Source of the DNA: Pratylenchus scribneri
Lineage: Eukaryota > Nematoda > Chromadorea > Rhabditida > Pratylenchidae
Reading direction: 5' to 3'
NCBI GenBank assembly: GCA_030063045.1
Contig: JAQSEB010000117.1
Span: 868,001-932,000 of the forward strand
Length of the DNA stretch: 64,000 nucleotides
Each line of letters begins with the position of its first letter. The stretch's first letter is position 1. The notes under the pieces were generated by a model. That model searched no databases, had not been told where the DNA came from, and saw nothing but the letters and a program-made list of their open reading frames with translations. The translations under genes were made by a program, and so were the position numbers. Positions 36,831-47,567 of the stretch are shown in pieces.

Positions 36831-39800
36831 ATGAAGAAAAAGAATGAACGAATTGAACAAATTTGTGCGGTGCTTCATCAGCAGAATAGAGAAGGTTATT
36901 AATTAATTAATTTTAATTATTAATTAATTAATTTAAACAATCAATTACTGTCAGATTATTCCGTGGATTTGTCCGCATTTTTGGCCAAAATCAAGGCCCA
37001 ACGTGAATTGCCTGAACTTCTCCAATCTATTTTTGCTTTAAATGACCAAAAATCTGACCCCAAATTTGCAATCAATCGCCCAATTTTGGATGCACTCAAT
37101 GAACATTTCCAATCATTGAGCACTTTTGCCGCAAATCAACAGGCAAAAGAATTGTTGGAAATGCTCAAAAATAGAGAAAATGAGGACAAGGAGGGCAGAA
37201 GGTTTGATTAATTATTAATTTAATTAAAAATAAAATAATTTAAGGAATATTATATTGTTATTGCGTTCATTGGTGGAACAAACCGCATTGCTCAGTGCCA
37301 ATCAATTAAGGGAATTAATCAAAAAGGAATTGGCCAAACAATGCATTCAATTATGGAAAAATGGTTCGTAAATTTGTTGGAAAATTATGAAAAATCTTAA
37401 GAGGAAAAGTTGAGTAAAAATGAATATTTTAGAATCTAAAAAAATATTTTAAAATTATTTAATTCATTTTAATAATAAAATAAATTATTAAAGATGATGC
37501 TGATTTGGCCGCCCAACTCACGCTCATTCTCCTCCAAACATTGCTCATTGAATTGGCCTATTTGCGAGCGGTTAGCACTGAAAAAAGTCAAAAACAATTG
37601 AGAGAAGAGGCACAAACAATTTGGACCAATCTTCTTTCACAAATTCAGGTCAAAAATTGACAAATTAATTTTAAAAAATACAAATAAAATCTGTTCCGTA
37701 ATCCATATCCATAAATATTGATAAAAGTTGGTAAAACTGGCTTTTATTTTGTACCCTAAAGTTTTTTATTGAATATATTTTTGTAATTTTTTTTGCCTAC
37801 TATTTGTAACCCTACTTATGATTATTCGATTAAAAAATTTTAAAACTCACCTATGCGATAGTTGTATGCAAATTTATGTTTTTCCTTATGGACTTTAGGA
37901 CGAAATTAGAAGTGCTAACAGCAAGACCCTTTAGCTCATTGGTATATCGCTCGATTTTCCTATGGGGAAAATGGCTGAAGCTAGCTCGGGTTCGATTCCC
38001 ATTGGCGGTTTATGATTTTTAATTTTTGTTTTTTCTTTTAATTCTAAATTATTTTAAATAAAAAAAACCTAAAATTAAAATCAATCCATTTTTCCACATT
38101 AATAAATTAAAAAGTTATTTATTTTAAGGATTCAGTGGATTGTCCATTCCTTCAAATGTGCACAATTCTTTTGTTAAATGCAATTCGAGTGGAGGAGGAA
38201 AATATTGAGGAAGAAGAAGGAAATGAAGAAAATGGAATTTTGGACATCAAAAAATGGTGCAAAAATATTGCCAAAGATGTTTGCCGAAATAAATTGTTGG
38301 AAATTTGCACAGCAAAAATTGAGGAAGAAATTAATTCGATGGAAAGTGATAATTTGACAATTCAATGTTCATATAATTCTGCGGTAATTTTACCATTTAA
38401 ATTTATTTAAATAATTAATTATTTTATTATTTTAAGCTTTTTGACCTTCTTTCCAAATATTTGGTCACTTTTTGTTTACTCAATTCAAAGTTGCATTTTC
38501 CCATCCTCAATTTTTTGGTCACTTTTGCCCAAAGCCAAAATTCATTGGACAAATTGCTGAATTCAATGGCCAAAAATCCGGAAATTCGATTTGGCTTCCA
38601 ACTCCGGGAATCCATTGAATCAATTCTCATTCAAATTATTCCAAAAATGGGAAAAATTCGATGGAGAAAATTGGCCGGGGAAAATGTCCAAAATGCTGGG
38701 AATCGAAAAAGGCGGAGAAGAACTCAATTGGAAGAGGAGGAGGAGAATGAAGGTGGGCTAAGAATGGGGGATTGAAATTGATAATTTAAATATTTATTTA
38801 AAATATTTGATTATTCGAATTTTAAACCTTTGAAATATTAAGCGATGCATTTCGTCGAGATCTATCGATTTGGTAAAAGGTTTGAGGATCTAGGACAAAC
38901 CAATTAGCCGTTATAATCTTTATATTTTAAATATTTGCCTTTATAAATTCCCTTACATTCACAGAATTGCCCCAGGATTGGAACGGATTATTGGCAATAT
39001 TCAAGGAGAATGCCAATTCATCGACGGCCCCCACCGAAAAACAATTGGACAGGCTTTTTCGTGCACTTTCCCATCTTTCCAATGCAAAAGTGGGCAATTT
39101 TCTATTATTTTTTTTAATTTATTTATTTTTCAGCTCACTGAAATTCTTTCAACCGCCAAATTCCGATCGAAATTGGCCCGTCCGATTTTATGCCTCCTCC
39201 ATTCAATTTGTTGCCAACGAAAATCCATCCAAATACCTTTGCGATTGGAATTGGCCGATTTGATATTGGCCGAACCGGAACCAAAAATAAATTCACTTAA
39301 ATTGGCCGCCAAAATGTTGCCGGTCAGTTTTTAAACTTTTTTGTATAATCATTTTAAAGTAATAAGGATTAGAAAAGACTAAAAATGGCCTCTTAAATGG
39401 ATTTGGAATTTCGACCTTATTTTCCTAATTTAATTAACATTTCTCCGTTTAATTTCAATAATTTTTTATTAGAGTTAATCATATAGAAAATAGAGAAAAT
39501 TAAAACCAAAAATTTTTACAAAAAAAGCGAAATAAAAGAACCCAAAAACTGATATTTTTACGAAAACCGGATTTTAAGAAAATCACAGTTTTTATAAAAC
39601 AAATTTTACCATTCATTTTTGATTTTTGTATCTGTCAATCCAATAATGCCTAAGGGCCTTTCCTATTCAACCTACTGTACCCCTACTTTTTGCCCAATCA
39701 TCCGCTACCGTATCAATCAAATATTGCCCCAATCCACATTATAAAATAGCCCCTTTTCCTTCTCAAATAGTCCTTTTTTCACTGTCCATTTTTTATTCCT

Positions 39801-40623
39801 ATTTTCTCGCCCAACTGATAAATAAATAATAATTTAAGTAAGTCAAGTTTCCTTTATCCTTATCCACTTCTTTGGGCCACTGGGCACTAGCTTAGATTCT
39901 CGGCGAAGCCACAGGACAATCTGCCCAGCTTCTCTATCCAAACAACTTTGGCCTTAGATAGTACTAATAGAGTCCCATTTGTACATTAATAATAAATTTT
40001 CCCCTCATTTTATAGATGTTTGCCGATCAACTCGATTCAATTCCGCATTTGCCCGATTTTTGCACACTTTGCTTGGCCACATTCATTCCATCCCAACAAT
40101 TAATGGACAACCACCAAAATGAAAATGAAAGACGCCAATTTTTGATGGCCCAATTGACCTTCCTCCGTTCCCTCCTTGCCAATATGCCAAAATTGTTGAG
40201 TGGATTGGCCCCCCTCATCGTCCAATTATTGCCTGATTTTTTTATCCAGGTAAATTGAATTATGCTTGAGAGCCAAATAAATCATCTTTTTAGGCCAGCG
40301 AATATCGTCGACAAAGGACAACATCGACAGCAGAAGGCATCGATTGGCGCCAGGATCAATTTTCGGATCGGCTGGAACATTGCCTTTCGGGTGTTTGCCG
40401 TGAATTGCAAAAGCGTCGAACACATTTTGGCCATTTGCTTCCATTTGTTGTGGCCAATTGTTTGACCGGCGAACGTGAACTCCGCTTCCCTCTTTTTCTG
40501 TTGATGAGTGCCCTGGACGAAAATGACATGGCCGTTTTGAGTGCAAATTTGCCAACAATGGAAAAACGCAAATTCGACCTTCTCCGCCAACAATTCCACG
40601 AATGCAACAAAATTATTGGATAA
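36831..40623 (+). CDS. Large helical-repeat protein, possibly nucleolar (URB2-like C-terminus)
   Basis: Exons: 36831-36894, 36955-37201, 37245-37363, 37494-37648, 38129-38383, 38437-38752, 38965-39089, 39134-39322, 40016-40249, 40294-40623; phases agree; 677 aa. The protein is almost all helical, with many leucine-rich segments (LTLILLQTLLIELAYL). It has an acidic insert (EEENIEEEEGNEEN) and a basic/acidic patch (GNRKRRRRTQLEEEEENE) as in nucleolar proteins. The last 110 residues (CRELQKRRTHFGHLLPFVV, then EKRKFDLLRQQFHEC) recall the C-terminal domain of URB2/NPA2 ribosome-biogenesis factors; this link is from memory and weak. An AG acceptor (TTTATTAG) 8 nt before the ATG suggests trans-splicing. 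Intron 4 carries a tRNA-like remnant. Confidence 0.75.
37925..38008 (+). pseudogene. tRNA-like remnant
   Basis: A box TAGCTCATTGG at 37932-37942 and B box GGTTCGATTCC at 37989-37999. The distance between them is longer than in a simple tRNA, and the acceptor arms do not pair well. It lies in the intron 37649-38128 of the large helical protein gene. Decayed tRNA or tRNA-derived SINE head. Confidence 0.5.
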
Positions 40624-40758
40624 TCACACATTTTTTATCCTCAATTGTTATTTTTAAATAATTGTTATTTTTTTTTGAACTGAATAAATATTTTTATTTA
40701 AATTAATAAAGCATTTCTTTTTCATCTCCATTTGGATTTAAATTTTGGTCCATTCATT

Positions 40759-41378
40759 TCATGCTTTGCATTTTGCACAACACCATTGGAAGAATCGATG
40801 AATTGTGCAGCATAATAGACCAAGAATGCAAAAAATGGCCAAAAGGAGGGTGAAAACACGGATAAGGACCGATTCGAGCAAATTATCTGATGGATAACGA
40901 TTCCTGAAATTATAGAAGATGGAAAAGAATTTTCATGAAAAAGTACCTTAAAAGTCTTAATTCCCGAATCTCGAATAGTATAGCTAAAAATTATTTTCCA
41001 CTAATGAAAACCAAAATTTATCGTGAGGAAATTTCCAAATCACTGTATCCCAAAATTATAAGAAAAACTCACTGATTTGTGGCCGATACAATTGGCATTT
41101 TGGCTGACACAATTGTCGGAAGGAATAAAGAAATAAATGCTATAATCGATGAATGGATGTTCAAAAAAGGACAAAAGTAATTGGATTCCAATTTAAAGCC
41201 TGGTGCATAATGTGATGATAAGACGGAAGGATAAAAATATTTTTATATCCCCAAGAAACAAATTATAGAGAGGAAAAAAATGACGGGATATTGGAATGAA
41301 TGGAAATGGAAAATGATTGCAAAGTTGGTTGCAGTTATTATAAAAATCGACGTAATCTTGATGAAATCTTTCCATCAC
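40759..41378 (-). CDS. Small membrane protein, unknown
   Basis: Exons (minus): 41378-41285, 41199-41073, 40903-40759; phases agree; 121 aa. Two hydrophobic segments are seen (IIAFISLFLPTIVSA and VFTLLLAIFCILGLLCC), followed by a short Cys-rich basic tail (CCAKCKA). No family was recognised. It is convergent with the large helical gene (stop to stop 135 bp), and a minisatellite array starts about 45 bp upstream of its start. The support is phase-consistent splicing and hydrophobic pattern only. Confidence 0.5.
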
Positions 41379-41422
41379 TGATATATTTTTTATTTGTAGT
41401 TTAATTCTTTTATTCTTAGAAA

Positions 41423-42062
41423 CAGGTGGAATTATTCTTAAAAAACAGACGGAATTATTCTAAGTAAAACAGACGGAATTATTCTAAGTAAAACAGGCGG
41501 AATTATTCTAAGTTTGCCAGGCGGAATTAAAACAGGCGGAATTATTCTAAGTTCGCAGGCGGAATTATTCTAAGTTCGCCAGGCGGAATTATTCTAAGTT
41601 CGCCAGGCGGAATTATTCTAAGTTCGCCAGGCGGAATTATTCTAAGTTCGCCAGGCGGAATTAAAACAGGCGGAATTATTCTAAGTAAAACAGACGGAAT
41701 TATTCTAAGTTTGCCAGGCGGAATTAAAACAGGCGGAATTATTCTAAGTTCGCAGGCGGAATTATTCTAAGTTCGCCAGGCGGAATTAAAACAGGCGGAA
41801 TTATTCTAAGTTTGCCAGGCGGAATTATTCTAAGTTCGCCAGGCGGAATTAAAACAGGCGGAATTATTCTAAGTTCGCAGACGGAATTATTCTAAGTTCG
41901 CCAGGCGGAATTAAAACAGGCGGAATTATTCTAAGTTCGCAGGCGGAATTATTCTAAGTTCGCCAGGCGGAATTAAAACAGGCGGAATTATTCTAAGTTT
42001 GCCAGGCGGAATTATTCTAACTAAACAGGCGGAATTATTCTAAGTTTGCCAGGCTGAATTAA
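41423..42062. repeat. Minisatellite, GGCGGAATTATTCTAA family, array 2
   Basis: Same core as the 22-kb array, but a compound pattern dominates: a short AACA-linked unit alternates with GTTCGCCA- or GTTTGCCA-linked units, and several units lack bases, so no long frame stays open. It lies just upstream of the small minus-strand membrane-protein gene. Confidence 0.95.
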
Positions 42063-42222
42063 AATTAAAATTTTTTGACACATTTGGATTTTATTTTGGA
42101 CTAAAACTATGTAAAATTATGCCATAATTGATTAAATCCATTTCATCGAGAACTTTCCAATAATTTAAAAATTTAATTATAAACTTGTTTTTAAAAATAT
42201 ATAGTATAATAACCACTTTACT

Positions 42223-42628
42223 CAGGGCTGCCAGAATACCCACCCACGGGGGGCATTTGCCCCCTTTTTAGGATTTTGCCCCCTTTTTTGCCCCCCGAGC
42301 CGAGTTGCCCCCCAAATGCCCCCTTTTGATTTTTTGTTAAAATTTTCCCCAAATGGGTCATTTTTCTTCAAAATTTTTCGCTGCGCGGCAATTTTTTGGT
42401 CAAATTTTTCGCTGAGCGGCAATTTTTTGGTCAAATTTTTCGCTGAACGGCAATTTTTTGGTCAAATTTTTCGCTGCGCGGCCATTATTGGCAAAAATTT
42501 TCGCATTTTTGGCACTTTTTAAAACTGCCCCCCAAAATGCCCCCTTTTCAGCGAAAATGCCCCCAAATGCCCCCTTTTTTATGCCAAAATGCCCCCCCAA
42601 AGTGAAAAACCATCTGAGGGCAGCCCTG
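42223..42628. mobile_element. hAT-type MITE, CAGGGCTGCC family
   Basis: 406 bp. Ends CAGGGCTGCC and GGCAGCCCTG are exact inverted repeats. The flanking 8-mers ACTTTACT and ATTTTACT match at 7 of 8 positions. Subterminal parts are runs of CCCCC/TTTT motifs. The middle has four tandem copies of a 30-bp unit with TTTTTCGCTGCGCGGCAA, a motif also present in the 1.2-kb hAT-like element. Confidence 0.85.
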
Positions 42629-43041
42629 ATTTTACTCCATTTTTTGAACACTTAATTCAAATAAATTTCAAAAAACTTTTCATTCTTTGATGCATACAAT
42701 TATTCTCTTTAATATAAATCTTATAAATACAACTTTTGTTGACCAATTTACAATTTTAAGGCTGATTATTGTATTTCCTCTTCCCTACATGTTATTTGGT
42801 ATATTACCAACATATTTCAACAATATTTTAAATATTTCGCATTTTAATCAGACTGCTCCATTTAAATTGGCTCAAATCAGCCAATCCGCCTCAACCAATT
42901 TTGCGGATTTGACATCGCCTCTTTACCAAATTTCGGCCAATTTTATGAAAAATTTGAGCTCTATGGCTGGCCCAAATTTCACTTTCTTCCATTTCCCAAA
43001 AATCAACTTTACAAAACTATCCCACTTCCTTCCCTAAAATA
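42629..43041. other. Upstream region of ligase 1
   Basis: A plus frame at 42687-43037 is open but has no known domain and stops just before the start codon of the ligase gene. It probably holds promoter and 5' UTR sequence; no specific site could be named. Confidence 0.4.
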
Positions 43042-46000
43042 ATGTCAGAAGAAGTAGAAAAACTTTTCCATCGTCGAATATTGGCAATGGCCAACTCATT
43101 TGGCAAGCAAATTGCCTTGGTAAGCGAAAAATGAAAGTTTGATGCTAATTTGATGCTTAATTTTCTTGAATTTTGACTTTTTACACCCATAATTCATATT
43201 CATCCTTTATAAGACGGATTGTGAGACTGGCAAAAACCTAACCTTCGATGATTTGCGTCGAAAAAGTGTCCAATTGGCGGCCATATTGCATAGCCAATTC
43301 CAAATTGGTCAAGGCGATTTCCTGCTATGCCTTTTGCCGAATAGCCTCAATTATCCACTCATTTTGTTGGCCGGCGCTCTGCTTGGTGCACCAATTTCCG
43401 GTGCTCCACCCGATTCCAGCGCCGGTTAATTTTTGCTCACAAAATTAAATTGGGAAAATGTCAAAATGATTTGACGGAAATTGGGATTTAGATTGGGAAA
43501 TCAAAATTTTATTTGGATTATTGTGCGAAATTTTCGAATACCATATATTAATCCCTGAGGGAACTACTTTCAACCCCTCAAAAATTTATAATACGAATTT
43601 AACTCCTTAATTTATGGTACTTTTTACACAAAATATCGGATTTTGCAGAGCTTATAGGGAACTTAGAATATGAAATAATTTTAAGTTCACCCACCCAACT
43701 AGCTAGAGATCCTCAAAGTTGAGACTGGATAATTATTAGAAAGTGAAGTCAAATCGATGGATGGGTACCTTCTTTTATTTCCACTTAATAATATTATAAA
43801 AGGCTTAAAATGATGTTATTGCAGAAATTTTATATTGTAGATATCCATTATAATTCCACTTTAAAAAGATGAATTGGAAATATTTGTGACCAAAACACAA
43901 TGCCGTGCAATTTTTGCCATCAGCAATGCCCCACATTTGGATTGGCTTCAGGCCAAAACAAAAATGTTGGGAATTCGACTCTTTTTGTTGGACAAATTGG
44001 CCGACCAACCGGGCATTGATTTTAATGGATTGTTGGATTTGGGCGGCGAGATGGATGATCATCAAATTATGGAATTTTTGGCCAAATCGCCGGACAATTC
44101 CTTAAATTTGGATGCAACTTTTGTTGCGCCAATGAGCAGTGGAGCCAGGTGGAAAAATAAATTGAATAAATTAATTTTATGATCAATTTGATTTCAGCGG
44201 AATTCCAAAAGTTGTTTTGCAGGTCAATTTTTATACCTATCTAGATAATTGATATTTTGGTTCAAAAATAAAATATTTATGTACGATAAAATCAAAAAAT
44301 GTATTTGGCATTTGAAATTAAAACTAATTTTTGTAACCCCTGCCCTGTAAGGTAAATTGTTTACCTAATTAGCATAAAAATTGAATTTCAAATTATTTTT
44401 AAAGACCCATCGAAATTATATTGCCGCCACGGATATTCTTAAAAGGTATAAAATCAAATTAATTTTTTAAAATGCGAAATTCTCTGAAGGGCGGTTTTCG
44501 ATGAATTGACAGAGGAAGATGGCGGTCGCCGATCAACAATTGCGGCTCAACCATTTCATCATGCCTCAGGCATAATTTATTAAAAATTTATGAATTACTG
44601 TATTTGAAGGTCTTTGGATTCTCTTTTATTGCCTTTTGACCGGCCATCGGTCCTTGGTGATGCGCAAATTTAATCCGCAATTATATTTGGGCCTAATTGA
44701 AGAATATAAGGCAAAAATCATTTTTTTTGGTAAAAACATTAAATAATCCCTAATAAATTTAGATTGACACACTTTCGTTGGGTCCTTGGCTAATTTCATT
44801 GCTTCTCAAACAAAATTTGGCCAATTATAATTTGGTTCATTTTCATCCAATTATATCTATTTATTTCCCCCTTTTTATCAGTCTTCAATTCGCCATATAA
44901 TCAGCGGAGGTTCATCCGAGGCCACAAATGCCGTCCAAAATGCCAAATTTCTCAGCAATTTTCCCGAGGCCAAAAATTTTCTAATTGGTCTATTTGAATA
45001 AAAAATAATTATTCACCCCTTTTGTTAGGCTATGGAATGACCGAAATTGTGCTGATCAGCCATATGACCCCGCTGAATATGGACAAAAATGATGAAAGAC
45101 GATTGCATAGTGTTGGCAAACTCCTTCCTGGCTTTGATTATAAAGTCAAATTTTAGAATGAATTTATTATTCGAAAAAGCTTATAAATTATTATTAGTCC
45201 TTCCTAATCTGGGGCTAACGTTATTTGAGACGAAAGCTGTGCCTAGGCTCTCGTTACAGGCCTTCGCTAGAGGTTTAAGCCTCCCAGCAGTGTCCAATGA
45301 AGGGGATATGGAAAAAGGAACCCTCGACTTAGATTATTTTTATTAATTGTGCAGGAAAATGTGATAATAATAATGTGAAGGGAAAAAGCAAGATAGGAGG
45401 GAAAATGAGTGAGTTTAAAAAGCATTGGGGCAATATTTGATTGATAGGATGGAGGGACGATTAGGCAAAAAGTGGGGGGGGGGGGGGGTACAGTAGGACG
45501 AATAGAAGGGGCGCTTAGGAATTGTTGGCATTGACTATATAAAAAATGAAATGAAAAATTAATCTGAATAATCCAAATTAATTTGATAATCAAATTATTC
45601 CACAATCGAAATTTCTAAATAAATAAAATATTATAGAACTAAATTGTTTTTTAGATTGTGGACTGCCTAAATGGCGATGATATTACCTGCCAAGTGGATG
45701 CTCGCGGCGAACTTTGGCTTCGTTCCGAAAGCATAATGGCCGGCTATTTGAATGAATTGGATGAATTGAACCAAAATACAATTGACAAGGATGGATGGTT
45801 TCGAACTGGTCCGTCCTCTTCCATTTTGCCCATTAATTCCTTTTTTAGGGGATGTGCTTTGGGAGGACAAAGATGGTTTCTTCTTTTACGTTGATCGATT
45901 GGCCAATTTGATTTTGGTCAATGGACAAGCGGTTTGGCCAACTGAATTGGTTAATTCTTTTTCAAATTTCAATTAAGGCGAAAAAAAATATGGGGAATCT

Positions 46001-47214
46001 TTTAATAATTTTAATAGTTTTTAATGAATTATTTATAATTTATTTCCAAAAATTCGGTTCAATAAAATTAATATTTCTTGTCCAGGAATCCGTACTGTTA
46101 ACGCATCCAAAGGTGCTGGAAGCATGTGTCATTGGGGTTGAGAATGAAAAGAAACAAAATGGAAGTCAAATTCCAAAGGCATATTTGGTGCTTCGTAATG
46201 ATGAAAATGAGGAAATGTCGAATGAAGATGTGGCCAAAATACTCGAACAGATTCGCCAATTTGCAAATGGTAAAATAAAAATAAAGGTACTTGTGGGTTA
46301 TCCGAGTCCAGTCCAGATGTTTTAGGAAATTAAGGGTCTCACTATTGGTGATTAGCATTAGGGTTATATGGGATGATATATCCCTGAATGACCTAACGCT
46401 AAACCTGGATGCCCCATAGTTTTATGGCTAATAAAGATAAAATGAAAGAGGATAGGGCCAATGAAAGCAATAAAAAGGAATATGGCCCAAAGCAATAGCC
46501 AAGATTCTCTTCTCACTCAGTGGTGGAATAGCCTATCGGTTAAGGCATCAAAGCCAAAGGGGTCCCCGAAGCAATGGTTCGATAACGACTTTCCACCCAA
46601 ATTTTTCAACTCCATATCAGCATAGGGTTCTCCTTCAAGTTTTCCCTGTTGACCCAAAAATCTGGACCAGATAATATCCACAAATATCTAATTCACAAGT
46701 ACCAAAATAAGGGGAATTTATTTAATAAAAATTAAGCACGTTTAAATGAATTTCAACAAATTGGAATCGGAGGAATATTCTCTGTCCAGGTTTGTTTTTC
46801 ATCCATAAAATTAATTTAAAAGAATTTCATTTATTAAAAATGGTTTAGTCGTTGCCAAAAACGCCATTTGGCAAGGTGGCAAAGCAAAAAGTGCGCGAAA
46901 TGGATGCACAAGAAAAGGCAAAGAAAATGGCAACATCTTCGAATTTGAAGGAAACCGTGGAAATAATTACAATTTGTCCGGATGAAGAAATTGTGAGTGG
47001 TGGCCAATTTGACAATGCCAAAATGAAGGAATTGATGGAGGATTTGCCATCAAATGATGATGCACTTTTGGCTTTGAAAAATCAGAAAATTGAACAATTG
47101 GCCAGTCCAGAAGAGGAAGAAGATGGGATTAATAATGAAGATGAAAGGAAATTGAATTTGGAAGAAGCAGAAGAATTCGAGGAAGAGGACGAAAATAATG
47201 AAACCGTACTTTGA
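43042..47214 (+). CDS. Adenylate-forming ligase 1 (acyl-CoA synthetase / 4CL-like)
   Basis: Exons: 43042-43119, 43214-43424, 43869-44148, 44198-44222, 44405-44445, 44490-44569, 44610-44710, 44763-44834, 44882-44987, 45029-45144, 45655-45808, 45849-45949, 46086-46269, 46737-46789, 46849-47214; phases agree; 655 aa. ANL-family motifs in order: P-loop SSGASGIPKVV with THRN, FHHASG, YGMTE, DGWFRTGD, YVDRLANLI and the C-terminal lysine motif LPKTPFGKVAK. The enzyme should activate a carboxylic acid as acyl-AMP and pass it to CoA; the substrate is unknown. About 100 extra acidic residues follow the catalytic lysine, which is unusual. Two introns appear to use GC donors (44570 and 44711); the second falls at the same place as a GT intron in ligase 2. 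It is diverged from ligases 2 and 3. Confidence 0.85.
45200..45540. repeat. Dispersed repeat, possible SINE, copy 1
   Basis: Shares ordered blocks with 47855-48190 and 56630-56950: a GC-rich block (GAAAGCTGTGCCTAGGCTCTC), later GGGGCAATATTTGATTGATA, GTACAGTAGGAC and TTGGCATTGACAT at the right end. The GC-rich block, read on the minus strand, weakly resembles tRNA promoter boxes. A G homopolymer lies at about 45475-45489. It sits in an intron of ligase 1. Confidence 0.6.
46522..46597 (+). pseudogene. tRNA-like remnant with intact acceptor stem
   Basis: 76 nt, the length of a normal tRNA. The acceptor stem pairs perfectly (GGTGGAA with TTCCACC), a D-arm GCC...GGC is present and GGTTCGATAAC fills the B-box position. 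The anticodon and T stems do not pair, so it is probably a pseudogene. It lies in an intron of ligase 1 (46270-46736), next to a partial GGTACTT-type MITE (about 46285-46440). Confidence 0.5.
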
Positions 47215-47567
47215 TTGATTTGATATACAAAAAACATACTTATTTTAATCAAAATAAGTTTTTGCATTCATTCAAATTGAATTGTATGAATTAAGCAATA
47301 ACTAAAAAATTAAAATTAAAGTAAATTAATATAATTTAAAATACCAACGAAAAGTTGGAGAAAAATGTATTTTTAAACCATTTTACTTGAATATTTTCAA
47401 TTCCATTTGGATTGTGAAGAATTGACCCACCCTAAATTAAAGAAACTGTTACAAGGTCATTTAGACGGACCCCCTGCCATTTTTAGATTAATTGACGGAA
47501 TCGACCAAACACTGATTAAATCCATTGAAATCCAACACAAAATAAAAAAAGGATATATTTGGGAAAA

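Noticed and set aside
42316..42655. Frames in the CAGGGCTGCC MITE on both strands
   Set aside because: Overlapping frames in a tandem-repeat MITE with exact terminal repeats; no domain.
44700..44765. Frameshift in the 8-T run of ligase 1
   Set aside because: A GC donor just before the run (AAG then GCAAAA) restores the frame and falls exactly where ligase 2 has an intron, so no error is needed.
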